Shown: positions 19,401 through 32,649 of the stretch, one piece after another
How positions within the stretch are numbered: position 1 is the first letter of the stretch
Layout: each line of letters starts with the position of its first letter
Origin: Orbilia blumenaviensis
Lineage: Eukaryota > Ascomycota > Orbiliomycetes > Orbiliales > Orbiliaceae
DNA length: 64,000 nucleotides
Assembly (NCBI GenBank): GCA_036872755.1
Contig: JAVHNS010000003.1
Location: 3,348,001-3,412,000 of the forward strand
Direction of reading: 5' to 3'
Notes under the pieces: model-generated
Told to the model about the DNA's origin: nothing
Seen by the model: the letters and a program-made list of their open reading frames with translations, nothing else
The model's database searches: none
Program-made: the position numbers and the translations under genes

Positions 19401-21071
19401 ATTTTGTGCTTCCGAAACAGCTTCCATGTCGTCATAAAAACACTGAAGTTTTGAAAAGAGCGTGGGATGTTGGAACACCATTTGATGAATAATAGTCCGC
19501 AGCATGGCTATCGTCGTTCTCTCAATGGGCGCTCCTCGGTTGTTGAAAAAGAATCCACATACAATTGGATACTTTTGGCTGGACTTCTCCTTTTCATAAA
19601 GATATTTCATTAAAGTTGACTTTCCGCAGCCCGCTTTTCCCTTAATCAGCAGTTTTTCACCGCGAGTCATTAGCCAATTCTTATATGCGTCAGAGTTCCG
19701 GAGCCATTCAAATGTTTGAACGTATGCTGATTCAACCGTCCGTTCACGGTTATTCATTTCAGGGAAAGATAGCATTTTAAGAAACTCTAACGGGAATAGA
19801 AACATCAGTGAATGTATATCAATATAAACAGCGACCGGTAATATATAGTCGGACTGGATATTCGCGAAGAGACTTACTGATACGGTCTGAATCCTGCCGC
19901 TCAGTGAGTCCTACTTCAATTTTCTTCTCACTGGTATCTATATCCAAATTACTGCTTAGTTGATATCGCAAGAATAACCAATAGAGAATGAATATTAAAG
20001 TAGTATGCAGATTTAGCTTACCGCTAACCCTGAGAGCCGCCAAATCCCCTAGCGTCCTTTCTGCCATTACACAAAGAACCTCCCGTGCATACGCAGCTGC
20101 TGTTGCCGCCGCGTAACCTTGCCATTCTTTATTCTTGTGCGAATCAGAATAATCACAGATTCCTCTGATTACCAAACAGCTCAGAGAATCCATTAAACCA
20201 GCCGCTTCCATCTCGAAACAAAGTGCATTATGATGTTGCGCACTGATTTTATCCCTAGTCTCACCAGATTTCATAACCAGATCGCCTGAAAGAATAGTAC
20301 TGTAATGTATTTGAATTTCTTCCTGGCGTTCGCCTCGCTGAATAAGATACTGATTATTGTGATGGTTGCAATCCGTAGTGGCTTCATGGATGTAAGTTGA
20401 TACAAAAAGATGGTCGGGAAGAGAAGGGCGGGAGTAAGTGTTCTTTAGATTTGGGAAATTTTCGTATCGCTTGAGGTGTCTGGCGAAAAACGACTCACCC
20501 CCTTTCGCCAATCTTAGATACTGGCTTTTCAGTTTTGTGACTACATTCAGAAGCTGCGCTGGAGGCTTGTTCAAGGATCTTGTCACCTCAATAGTACCTT
20601 CAATTGTTAATTGATTAGCAAGCGTATACTCATTTACATATTCTTCAAAATGCACAGTCCATGAATACCTTCTGCGGTCATTTTTCCAAGATCGTATTGT
20701 ACGACCGCGGGGCCATATTCCGGTGCACCGACTACAACATCACCTAACCGTACGTCGTGATTTGGTCGAGGGACTCCACCTCCTATCCCCACTAACAACC
20801 CCATTTTGACATTTTTGAATGTGTACGGTATTCGACCTACAACGTTTGCGATAGCGACCTTGCCCTGTTGTCCGATAGGCGGACCCACAATCAGGACATT
20901 GTGAGATCCGATCTTCCCCAGCGTATATTCATTTTGATCTTGTTCTGGTAACGGAAGCGACTCGTGTTCCTCGTCAAGCATGGGGATTATCGCATTCATC
21001 TCCAGCGGCTTGACGTAAATGAGCCCTACGCTGTAATCCTCGTATTTGAGTCTTTTTTTTCGGTTGTCCAT
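16425..21071 (-). CDS. NLR: nucleoside phosphorylase-NACHT-ankyrin protein
   Basis: Four exons on the minus strand: 21071-20669, 20597-20022, 19937-19878 and 19786-16425, giving 1466 residues. The first intron is well supported because the joined protein aligns through QYDxGK...LNKPP with the neighbouring NLR; the second acceptor (19938) is less certain. Residues about 10-310 are a PNP/UDP-phosphorylase-like domain with the family signature (CFEMEAAGLMD...RGICDYSDSHK). NACHT ATPase: Walker A GKAGCGKST at 396-404 and Walker B LIYIDALDEG at 501-510. Ankyrin repeats run from about 1043 to 1400. Fungal proteins of this plan are thought to act as NOD-like receptors: the repeats sense a ligand, NACHT oligomerises, and the head is the effector. 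An acidic 14-residue tandem duplication (EExLxDxDQTYS) sits at about 590-625. The conserved SFPEMNNRE segment before NACHT is typical of this family. The upstream TTG at 21098 was not used because ATG 21071 starts the conserved sequence. Confidence 0.85.
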
Positions 21072-22119
21072 TGTGATGTCGATGAATGGTGCAGACAACT
21101 AATTTTTAAAATGGCTCTTCTGAGGTACAGCGCAGCTGCGGGGTTAGTACGGCGTACTAAAACACGTCAGCGCTGCAGCTAGTTCTGGGTCCGTACCTTA
21201 AATCGTGGCCGTTTTTATATATCGACCCGTTAAAAACTCACTTTGAGGATGTCTGGATCGAGACTAGAAGCCTTGAACGCCGACCGTCGTATCAGATAAG
21301 TTGGTGTTATGCGAGACCTAGGGTTGAGGAAGTTGGAAATAAGGCTGAACTTCTGGATATTTTATGGATACACCTTTAAAGTGACAGAACATGCACCGAT
21401 TGAGAATATCAACGACCAATAATAGTTGCAGGTCCTGTCGATACCAGCTTGGCGACCGAACACGTCACGTGCATCGGGGGGGAACAAAGTGGGGTTAAAC
21501 CAAGTAAATGCTTTGATACCCCGCAACCCCCAAAAGAAAGCTCCGCCTAGTTAGCAAGAGAGTCAGCATTTATTAACACCGGCTAGTTACCGCGATCGAG
21601 AATGAAGGCATGGTCTTTGACGAGATCGAAAATTCGCAGCTTGCGCAGCTCCCCTCCGTTTGCTGTTTTTGCTTTCAGGCCCCAGCACGTGCTCAGTTAA
21701 CTCTGCGAATCCTGGGTACATTTCCGTTTGTCAGGATTGGAGGGGTAAAGTGAAGTGTATTTAACTAACTTCCCTGAGTTCAGTAAAAAATAACAATACC
21801 TTAATTTACCTTAATAAGATATTTAAAGTGGTAAGGACTTTTGCCTCAAATAAGATTTATTGTTTTAATAAGGTATAGTTGTCCTAAGTTTGAGGTCGGT
21901 AGCATAAGGGGCTTGGCACTTTTCGAACGACTCTCTTGCGCCCAGGAGACGCTTTAGGAGTTTCTTTGGTGTGTTCCAATTGTTATGGAGAACGATTTAA
22001 TATTGACATGCGTCTAGTAGACAGCCCGAAACACAAATTCTACCGCAGTTATCCAAATACAATAATAGTTAAAGAGGATAAGAATGAGTAAATGAAGAAG
22101 AAGATACAGCGGGTCTGAG
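21072..22119. other. Intergenic between the two NLR genes
   Basis: Promoter of the ankyrin NLR and 3' flank of the WD40 NLR. It contains a 17-bp perfect dyad at 21144-21160. No further coding frame is supported. Confidence 0.4.
21144..21160. promoter_or_regulatory. Perfect dyad upstream of the ankyrin NLR
   Basis: TTAGTACGGCGTACTAA: 7-bp arms around GGC, 73-89 bp upstream of the chosen ATG on the minus strand. The size fits a dimeric transcription-factor site, for example a Zn2Cys6 type. There is no functional evidence. Confidence 0.3.
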
Positions 22120-25100
22120 TCATTCGTGAAATTTGAAAACCGAAAAAAGCCCTGACTGATTGGCATAGGCAATTGCATTGGTATTTGATATTGGTCGAAT
22201 ACCATGAACGGGCCTATGGTTGCTAGGGAGCCATATAAGCCTGTCCCTGCCCCTCACTATCCACTCACCTTCGACTCGATAAGGACAAATGGGATCTTCT
22301 ATGAACGAGTGTCTGTCCTCCACTAGAAGATCCATTGCCTCCCCCGAAGGGATCTTCCATAAGCTTATTACTGTTTTGTTGCGAGACACTCTCAAGCGCT
22401 GATTGCAAGCGCAAAAGTTAATATCTATATGTGCATGGCTGGATGAGTATTCCGTATCGAGCAGAAGTAGTCTATCCCCTGAAGTGATATCCCAAACCAT
22501 TGCCACTCCCAGCAATACTGCTGCAAACATTTGGTTGTCCGAAGAAAATTCCACTGACACAGCATGGCTGTGATTAAGCTCGATGTTTTGTATTAGTCGG
22601 TCGGTTATCGTATCCCAAATTTCGATTGTCAATCCCTTGTTCAGAATACACGCCAGGAGCCTAGAATCGTGAGAGAGCTTTATGATGGCATCACGGGGAG
22701 GCTCCCGATCCGGCGGCTTCGACACATAATCGGAATCCACATTCCAGGATTTAAATATTCCGTCAAAGGCTAAAGTTCCCAATGTCCTAGTATCTGGCGA
22801 AAGAACTATGGCTTGTATCGAATACTCTTGAGTGTTCACGGTTTGCATATGATATCCGGTCTCCCAGCGCCATATTTCAATCTGTCCCATACGACTAGTG
22901 GCACCTAGAAACTTTCCATCAGGAGATAAAGAAAAAGTGTAAGCACACTGTCTCAAGTTTCGAATCAGATTGCCCGAAGAAACATCCCAGAGTGTTATAG
23001 TGTTGTCCCACCAGGAAGCCACCAAAACTTTGGAGTTGGGGGAAAATATAATAGTTTTAATACTAGATTGATACTCCGGAAAGGTTCGAGAGAATAACTC
23101 CGTAGTTAAACCCAATACCTTGATCACATTCCCCCCCGAGACCATAGCCAAGTTCTGGGCGTCGGGAGAGAAGCAAATTTCATCGACGTCCGGGTGGTGT
23201 TCTATCGGGATCTTGAACGGCAGCTCTGTCGATAGGGGGTAATATCCTGTAAGGGTTGAATCGTAGGACCCATCAGCCTTATTGGCATTGCCTGGCAAAA
23301 TGGATGCCAGTAAAACAACCCCCCCGTCGGGAGAAACCGCAAATTCTCTCTTCAGCCCCCCCTCCAAAAACCCGGATCTCTCCCATAGGATTGGTTCATC
23401 TATTCTGGACGGGTTTGCCTCATCGAAATCAAGTTTACTCCTAAATCCAAGGTGATTTGAAAACTCAAGGGGATTTGCGGCCGTCGGACGAGTTGGAGTT
23501 TGAGATCGAAAGAAGGGTGAAGGTTCCCCGCCAACAATATTCCACAACTCAACTACGTCTTGGGCCGAAAGCGACCCCAATATGCTTGCGTCTAACGAGA
23601 ACGTTAACGCCATGACGTCATGCTCATATCCTTTCAATTGTCTTTTCAACTCCCCAGAGTCCGTATTCCAAACCTCGATGACACCACCAGGCAGAGCCAG
23701 CGCTAGCGCCCCATGACCCGAGATTACGCTGGCCAAAACCTTCTTTCCAGAGTTTATGATCGTTTTGGGACAGGGACCCCACTCTAGCTCGGTCTTAGGC
23801 AGCGCCTTGATCCAGTCCTTGTTTGTTTCCAGCGGGCCAAATGACTGCCTTATAATGCTATGTGGCGAGAAGACTAGCGAAGAGCAATATATCTGTAGGG
23901 GCGCTTGAGAAATAATATCGTAGTTTTCGCGGGTGAAGCGACTGAGGTGGTCAAGCAGCGAAGATACCTCCCCCCCAAGATTTACCTAAAACCTGTCAGC
24001 CTTTGCGGATAGATGCGAAGTATTATAGTAGTGGGGATAAAATATTAAGTTAGGCGAGACTTACATTTATAATAGACATGAGGGAGTCTATGGCACGAAG
24101 AGTGTCCAAAAGAGTCCCCATCAGGCTGCTGAGCTCCAGCCAATGCAGCGCATGTATCCTTAGAAAATCGTGTATCCCGTCGTTGTCCACTATTAAGCAT
24201 CCGCCGCACCGCAGATGTCGAATCCAATAACGGCAAGCGTATTGGATCTCCGGTAGTAGACAGGACTTCATCAGGTCTTTGTTGATTTCCGATCGTAAAA
24301 TCCCAGCTGGCTTAACCCCGCAGATATTCTGCTTTAATGATAGTGACATTAACCCAATGCATTTATTGGCCACTGTTTGATGGGCTTTCTGTTCATCAAT
24401 TGTAAATTCACCCGCCCCGGCATCCGAGGAGTCCAGTAAAAAGTCGCGGAAAGATGCATGGAATACTTGGATTGCTTTGTCAGGATCTTCGGGTACATCA
24501 ATTACAGAGTGTAGAGAGCTCAGCCTAACCAAAATTCGACGTTTATCAAGCTCCGGCGCTAACAGATTTGATAAGGATGATATTGAGAATGGAGTGAAAA
24601 GACTCAGGATAGTCCCTACGATAAGTCGGAACTCCTTTCGTAGTCTTTTCTGCTGTCTGAGGTTCTGGCCGCTGATAATTTTCTTTAGGATCGGGAGGTA
24701 GGTATTTTGCAACAGCGCCGAGTCCACGTTGCAATCAAGAAGTAAGTTTATCTGGTCATACGGACTCCATTGCTCGTCGCCTATAAATCTGCATACGGTG
24801 GCAGCATAAATAAAAAGAGGGGTTGTCATCTTCACAAGTTTGTTGATAGTAAAGGAATCAGGCCAACTTTCCGGTAGGATAGTTCTTCTTCGCTTTTGTA
24901 TGCCCGATAGCTCTGATACTATGAATGCTGCTATGTCACTCTCAATATCGGGAACTTGGTGGAGCGCAACGATTTCGTATTCTTGTGGAGGTAAAGCCTG
25001 GAAGGTTGGACGGATAGGACAATCTGGCCGACTGGTTATGAATACTCTTATATCTATATGCATAGATCTAGAGTCTATTTCTTTCAGTTTGATCATATTG

Positions 25101-26647
25101 TTGATAATGATCAGTATGTCGTTTTCCTCAAGACACTCATCCAAAGCATCTATTAGCACCACCAGACGTAGACTCTCTGAAGAACTTAACCTAGATAAGG
25201 GTTCGAAAATAAGCTTCAAAAACTGTTCATCCAATGATTTGTCGGCTATATTTATTGTCCGATGGGCTGCGGTCCGCACGTCTTCAAATATCGCGGGTAT
25301 TCTAGCTGCTAATTGGGTGGCAATTGTAGTTACGAAGCGAACTCCACTGCTGCGGTCAATTTCGTCCCTTTGGAAAAAAAAGCTTGCACCAAGCCACCCG
25401 TTTTGTTGGAGGGATTCTGCCACAGTTCTCGATATTGTGGACTTTCCAGTTCCCGCCCCACCAGTTAACCAAAATATGCCTCTGCCGTCGGGATCATCGG
25501 CCCACCGCAGAATTTGTTTAAGAATTTTTACTCTTGTTCCTGGCAGGCATTTCGACTTGTGCTGATCAAGATAGCTTCCAAAGATAGCTCCGTCTGCCGT
25601 TGGCAAGTTCAGTTTGACTTGCTGTTTTGAAACCGTCTCGGGTACTCGTCTATTGTTGCGAGCTGGGAGCTTTCCCAGAATTATTTTCGCAAAAACTGCA
25701 GCAGAGACAGCAGCATACGGTTGCCACTCCTTGCTTTTATGGCTGTCAGCATAGTCACAGATCCCGCGGATAACCAACGTTGGCAATTCATCCATCAAGC
25801 CCGCAGCTTCCATCTCAAAACAAAGTATATCCTTTTGCTGGCTCAACCTGTCTCTAGTTTTGCCATGCTTCATAACTTGGTTCCCAGATGCGATCAACCC
25901 GTAATGGATGTGAGGTCCGAGATATGAACGCGCAGCTCTCTGGACTACCATGCTAGGATCACAGGAATCACAAGAGCTACTGTGAGGGCTGTATGACCTT
26001 CCCTCTCCGATAGGATGGTCGTAACTTGATTCAAAAACTTTATCGCTATCACTTGGAGGGCGCATGAACTCCTTTGCGAGAACCCCATTCTTTAGCAAAT
26101 CGGCTACAATAATCTCTATGTCATTTTGTGAGCCTCGTCGTATATTATCTGCCCTAAGTTTTGCTACCGCCGCAAGAAAGAGTTTTGGAGGTTTATTGAG
26201 TATTGCCGTTTGGATGAATCGGCCTTCTTGTATTGTTTTTCCGAAATCATACTGCAAAACACCCCCAATCTCGGATCCTGGAACTGGTACGCTCACTACC
26301 ACATCGCCGAGCCTTATATCGTGGGGAAATGGTACCCCGCCCGCGATTCCAACCATTAAGCCCGCCACTATTGATGGATAACTATGGCGCATGTGAGACA
26401 CGACGATTGCCGCAGATGTAACGCCATAATCTCCAAACGGAAGACAGGCAATAATGACATTGTAGTGACCCACCCGGCCGAATTCATAAATATTGTCGTC
26501 TGAGTCGTCTTGTGGGAGAGGCTCGTGCTTTTCGTCTAGGATAGAAATCGCAGCCGCGAGCTCCAATGGTAAAGCGCATATCCATCCTATCGTGTAGTCT
26601 TCGTTCTTGAGCTGTCTTAACTGAGTATCGATATCCATGGAATCCAT
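22120..26647 (-). CDS. NLR: nucleoside phosphorylase-NACHT-WD40 protein
   Basis: Two exons: 26647-24065 and 23985-22120; the 79-bp intron (GTAAGT...TTTTAG) joins in frame to give 1482 residues. The PNP-like head (about 15-325) has the signature CFEMEAAGLMDELP...GICDYADSHK. NACHT has Walker A GGAGTGKST at 396-404 and Walker B VVLIDALDEC at 496-505. The segment just after the intron (SLLDHLSRFTREN ... YCSSLVFSP) is the usual linker before WD40 in HET-E-like proteins. The last 540 residues contain repeated FSPDxxxLAxxS...xxLWDxxSG patterns, roughly seven diverged WD40 units. Diverged rather than near-identical repeats argue against the hypervariable subset. It has the same head and orientation as the ankyrin NLR downstream but a different sensor, suggesting domain shuffling within a local NLR cluster. 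Confidence 0.88.
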
Positions 26648-28370
26648 CGCTTTGGAGTATCGGTCCGGCCACCGCTCATGCGCTCTAAAACTTATGGGGA
26701 ACCTTAGTGATTATGTTTATGTTGGATAAGATCTTTGGACTGGATTCCTGGCTAGCTGGCAAAGGCGATAGCATGTTGTTGGGAAGATACTGAAAACGCA
26801 GCCTCGTTTCGTCCAGGCGGGGTTCTTTAAATCTATCATCAACTTGTATATTTCCTCTTTTAGTGATATCTGGGTCCAATCACAATCCTTGTTGTCTTGG
26901 AGGCTTACCATATTCGGCTAGGTTCTTTAGTGAGACATTCCTGTTTTGGTTAGTGACTCCCAACACATAGAAGGGTCTGGCATAGCATAGATCGTTCGCT
27001 GGCACGATGTGTTGTTTTGGCCAACCCAAATGTGGATTGAATGATTTCTCTCATGATTGGAGTTTTGACGTCATATACCTAATTCCTTTAGTAACAACCT
27101 ACATCTCTAGGAACACTGCTGAAAACATCTCTGGTAATAAGATTTGAGCCTCAGGGTTTAACAGGTCGACGAGTTCCTTTCGTACATTATAGCCTCGGCT
27201 CTACAGGTTCCATATACGTACCGACGGCGGAGGTTAATCGACGCGACGGTTCGGTAGTTACACGTAATACTTAGCTAAGTACTTCTGATAGCAGGTTTCC
27301 GCGATGTCTGAGGTATGTCTACCGTGGGTGTTAATAGCCAGTTGGCAGACTAACAATGTCTTTTTGTCCATCTTGATGAATGAATGCAATCAGTCGAGAG
27401 GAAGCCTTACTCCAGTATCCAGTTTCGATTCTAATCAGGGCGATGAATACACACCCTTGATAAATAATTACATGCCACATATTATCATCTACAGTGCTAA
27501 TTCGTATTCGGATGATGGCTGGGATCCCCCGAAGGTGGATTTGGTGCCCATGGATGTAAACATGGTACCCCAAACCGCGTCGTTCCGATCGACTTAAAAG
27601 TCATGGCTAATCTCCCGGGGCCTAAACGGCGAGCGGTAGTAAAGACGATGGGACAATTGAACGAGGCGGAGGACAGGAAGAAAGGGGGTATTAAGTGGGT
27701 TATAGCTGATTTGCGGCACGAGCCTGAGGAGTCGGTTCTAATGATTGTGAGGCCTGTTCGGGAGGGGCCTTACGAGACGTCCATTCGTACTCGTTGAACC
27801 AAACGCTTGCTTGTATCAATCCTACAAGGTATATTTTGAGTTTTTGAGGCGCTCAATTTGTTACACCTGGCCAGATCTCCAAGGAGGTTCCCAAGTCAGG
27901 TAGCCCACTTTGGCTCAGGAAACTTTCTCATTGTTATAATAGGATATTCATAAAATAAAAACACTATCTAGTACTGCTTTCTCTTATATTGTTCCGTCGT
28001 ATTTCTAATAGACCTGAATCGAGGATGTTAGATGGTATTTAACCGGAAAGCGTCCTGCTCGTAAGTATTCCTAGAGCCAGTAGCGGGAGTGGAGACCCCC
28101 TCTTGACTTATCTCACTTCCATGACCTGTACTATAACATGGTGTATTTCGGCAAAACCCAAACCAACTCCGTAAAAGCAAAGGGTCATAATATACCTAAC
28201 CTTCAATTCTTTTTTTTGCCATGATAGTAAAGTTAGCATTATAGGTGCGAGTTTTAGCATTACATCTCATCCGAATTTATTACTTTATAATATTGAAACC
28301 TATGCTTCATATATTATATTAATTAAATAAAAATAAATAAAAATAAATAAAAATAAACAAAAAATTATAT
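26648..28370. other. Intergenic, with possible LTR relic and A-rich run
   Basis: Promoter side of the WD40 NLR. Two unrecognised ATG frames (27304-27597, 97 codons; 27603-27797, 64 codons) have no supporting features. TGTTACACCTG at 27859-27869 equals the first 11 bases of the retrotransposon LTR, but similarity does not continue. An AAATAAAAAT run ends the stretch at about 28325-28360. Confidence 0.35.
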
Positions 28371-31116
28371 TAAGACCATTGAATGGGTTCTACTGTAATA
28401 GCTTTGGGGGCTCCATGCCGTTGCAGGAGCGCCATAAAAGAGAATCGCATCTGCCAAAAGTGTGGCCAGCAGGCGGATTATCATGTGACTACCTACGGAA
28501 TCACAAACAGTTCGACATAAGCCGCGAAACTGGGATCAGAGAAAAGAGGACGCGGGGACAGTTGTAACTTTTGTCTCTTGCCCACACCGTCTATTGTCAC
28601 TGGGAACGGAGTAGACAGACATTTAGTCGAGAGTCAGCATGGCTCATCAAGAAACGTCAAATTCCGGGAGTCATAGAATTAAAGAACTAGTATTTAGGGT
28701 ATGGCCAGGTAATTATGGGTGAGACCATACCCGTATCTGGTAAGAGCTTTTGCTGGAATCTTCTGTTTCCACTTGCTTCTATTTCAGCACTTCTATATAG
28801 TTCTAGCATACTTATATAAGTATTTGGTCCCAGATGCAGACTGCATTATCCACGTTCCTTATCAATCTTATTTCGCTTCGGCTAATTAAACAATTCTTCT
28901 CTTCCACCTCTTTTCCCCCTTGCCATCCACTGTCCCTAAAATTCCATGCCGCCATGACATTAAACATCCTCTGCCTTTCGTCCAAAGCCGTTAGGAGCAC
29001 ACTTCTATATTTCTTCGACACTATACTTGGCTTATGGCCAAGCGATGGTACTTAGCGATCATCGGTTGCTCTTCTTGACGGCGCCGCCTTATCAACGCCC
29101 CATATCTCCTTACTAACTCGCCAAAGTATATACATCTATCTATTAAACATGCCTTCATTTGACAAGATATAATTTTCTAGTCATTCTTTTCTGGCAGCCA
29201 AGTTGTTGGAGAGATTTTTAGAGCCAAATATATATACTAACCCTGGATTCAGATGAAGAGGCTTCGGAAGCGCATCTTCATAAACTTTTTATCAAGTGAG
29301 AATGTTCCTTCTACGAGAAACCAGATGCACTTTCTAGAGCTTTCTTTCATCTTCTCTGACCTTCTCCTACACCCTTCTACTTTCCACCAAGATCCTAGGA
29401 CCAGTCTGTTAAGCCAAAGAGCTGTCTGCGTTACCATACTTGAACTGATATCCACTATATCCCTGACACAGTCTTTATACCTTACCCATTCCTTCTTCTA
29501 CCACCACCGTCGATAGGTTCATACTACGTATCTACACATACGTAACAAAACAGTACAATAGCCAACGACACTAACTCTTCTAAAATAACCGTCGCTTTTG
29601 TCTAACAGCGCTTCGCTAATTAAACACATGGCAAGGCTGACACACCAGCTCACCCGCGAGATATGTTGGTAATAATGGCGGAGGCTGCGCCCTGTATTCC
29701 GGATCTATGGGTCCCCGAAAGGGTGGAGAATACTATATTATATTCCAAAGCACAAGATCCGTCTCAAAGCGATAAATACTCATGAATATATTACTAAAAT
29801 TGGAGTATCCAGATCAAAGAACCGCTTTTGAACATAAAATACGTGCATATATATATACCAATAGCCTTGGAAGGGGTATTCTGCGTATACACATCCCATA
29901 GTTCGGCTATCACGCTGGGCCGCAGCGATGATGATCAGGATATTACCGTCAAAAGGGTCTAGATGATCGCAAACAACTCTATAGGGCCTGTCCCTAACCG
30001 CTTTTCCACGCAGCTATCTATGTCTGATATGGTATGCGTAAACACTAGTTGAGTGCTTCTATGGTAAAGGAATCATGTGTACCACAACAAGGCGCGGTTC
30101 TATATATATGTACCGGAGAATATGATATTCTTTACCGACCGTTTCGTCTCGTTGGCGGATAAAACTGGGCCACAAAACAAGTTTTACTGACGAAATATAA
30201 CCCTATCACGAAACAATAACTGTTACTGACAATACTCGGTGATTCCGAAAATATGTCGTTGCTTTTGATTAAGTCTCGATTTCACGATGCCATGTCCCGA
30301 CCTAGGTTGTTTCTATATATAACACCTTCTAACGTCATACTCAGCTCACGAACTTCCGGCTTATGATTCTATGTCGACGTTTAAACGAAATATCTTCAAA
30401 TCTCTAGAAGGCGAAGAGGTCATGTTTTAAGTTATTAAACCGGTCTAAATGTATATATCAACCAGGTTGCCACCCGCACTAAAGACTTGCTCCGGACACC
30501 CTGACACGTCCACACTTCATATGCAGATTACTATGCCATCAAAAACGGATGAAAGCCGCAAGGCTTTACTCTATTTCTTTGGTATTACAAAACTATATGG
30601 TCTGAACTAGTCTCGTAAACAAGCCTCAACGAAGAGGCGCACGGGACCAGTCCGAACTAAATTATATATACATGTAACCCCTTCTCATAGCCGTTATTTG
30701 CTTGGACAGAGCAAAACGTGGCTACCCTGTTACCGTTGTCCTCCAGAATAAGGATATCGATATGACCTAGTGGCTTTACGGATTTACTTGCGAGCTACAA
30801 ACCCAAACATGTCGCTGCACGCGCACAAGGGATATATATATATATATATATATCAAGCTAGCTGCAGGCAGCAATAAATACCAAAACAAGCGCCCTCGGA
30901 TGTAGATACCGCAACATAAATATATTCTTTTAAATACGTAAAACGCCAGATGTGCGACCAATATTTTACCAGTAATTACCGGTAAACATGGCGCAAGTTA
31001 CATGATAACAGGTCGAAAGCAGGCTATTCGAATCTCTGGGGTAATATTTGTGGCCCAAGAGTCACCCTTTGGTTGGTATACTACTTCATCTTGGACGCCG
31101 TTCTTTGAAGCTAGCT
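28371..31116. other. Gene-poor stretch
   Basis: Short frames only, and none is recognised. TA repeats are frequent (for example about 30831-30853). I see no supported gene or RNA. It probably includes 5' flank of the pseudogene that follows. Confidence 0.35.
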
Positions 31117-32649
31117 ATGGACATAATCGCGGCAATACCGAAAGTTTACACATGCCTGATAGCTATATATATATATCTTAGCCCCTCTTCCGCAGACCCA
31201 GGCCTCGAAGTGACTGATATATATCGATATATTATACCGATATCAGGTTTAACAGATAAAAGTGTTTATCACACTGGCCCTGTGGCATAGCGATTCGTCA
31301 TATATAGAGCTTTAAAACATCGAAAGTGCCATACACCATATACATATACATATACATTGTATGCTTCAGCAAACCAATGTTGCGCGAAAGATATACTATA
31401 TATTAAGGCCTAGGGGAAGAATGCCTCTGGAAGACCAGCTAATAGTGACAACCTAGATGGCGTACATAGTTATAAAAGAGATGTTGTACCTTCAGACGAA
31501 ATAGCGGTATACAATATCCTTCAAACTTCAAAAATACATTCCCCGAATCCCATCGGGGTTCCAGTAGATCAATATTTTTGCCAAAGACATGCTAGACAGG
31601 CAATGCAAACTTTACAAACGGACATGGGATACATACTTTCAAGCACGGGCTTTCAGCCAGAAAACTGCTTCACTGTGCAGGTTGTTGATTTCCGACCTGA
31701 GAGCCGCGGATTCTTATAGAAGCATATGGACTAAAAGTGCATTAGCGAGGAGTCAGGTCCCTATATGTATACCGTTAGGAGTCCTTTTGAATTGGTTACA
31801 CCGCGACAGCAGTACTAGTATACGAAAAATGCGCCATTGGCCGGGTACGCGTGCCCGGTCTCCATCTCGACCATTGGTAGCAGTATTATGAGTCTTGGCA
31901 TTTAGGGTTCTGAAGGTAACCCTTACAAAATTTCCTCAAGATGCAAGGCTAGTTTTAAGTGTCCCCCCAAACTTGCATAAGAGGATGCAATTTTGGTACC
32001 CCAAGGGATCAGTATCAATATCTCAAGATTAATCCCCAAAATGACGAGAGGCGCTCGAGACGGACAGCGAACATTGGTCTTCACCCAATCCGAGATCAAT
32101 GTTGTCTCGTGCTCCCACAGACTAGGCTGCGTCAATAATCTTCATTACACTTCAGAAAAGATTATATGAAGCAAGAGGTCCTGGATTTGATGACTTAGGA
32201 AAACCGTCAGCGTATGCTCTACCTCAGCAGGTTTCATTACTGTCAGAGAACACATCCTGCTTTGCTTTCATATAGCAGACGACGGTTTATACCCAGATAC
32301 ACGAATGCATGGCAACGCCCTGACACTATATAGTGAGAACGCCCTGAGATCATGTTCTCAACTATTAGAGTCTCCGCATGGAGAACTAAAACTGCCTCCT
32401 AGGACTTCCTTGATAGGTCCCGGTGGTATAGCGTGGATCCAATTTCTGCTAGATACTCAAACAAATCAGCCTGTATATATCGGGTAGGCACCTTCATATG
32501 ACACCCAAGCCTGGAGGCTTTTATGCTTCCGCGGGTTGTCGACTCAATACTGGGTTTTGCGCAAGGCTAGAGGGCCACTTCTAGGTATTGATGTGTACCC
32601 CGTCTCAAGTATTTCACCAATGACCAGCTGTGAGGCTAGCAACAATTAG
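31117..32649 (+). pseudogene. Pseudogene of a probable secreted protein, single frame with many stops
   Basis: One plus-strand frame from ATG 31117 to TAG 32647 (511 codons) stays protein-like throughout but has in-frame stops at 31288, 31411, 31717, 31732, 31816, 31903, 31978, 32167, 32188, 32191 and 32485. Long parts are open, for example 31414-31716 (101 codons) and 32194-32484. No frameshift is needed. The N-terminus (MDIIAAIPKVYTCLIAIYIY, then Ser/Ala) resembles a signal peptide. All stops are codons reachable by C-to-T or G-to-A changes from CAG, CAA, TGG or CGA. That pattern, point mutations without indels, fits RIP or long neutral decay. The family is not recognised. Some early stops could instead lie in small introns. 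Confidence 0.5.

Noticed and set aside
20634..20655. Separate gene starting at 20655 in the ankyrin NLR
   Set aside because: The ATG lies within the first intron; the upstream and downstream parts align as one PNP domain with the neighbouring NLR.
27304..27797. Two consecutive ATG frames upstream of the WD40 NLR
   Set aside because: Different frames, no splice pair found, no family resemblance.
28383..28517. 44-codon ORF with CxC and CxxC pattern
   Set aside because: Short Zn-ribbon-like look could be chance; no neighbours or repeats support it.
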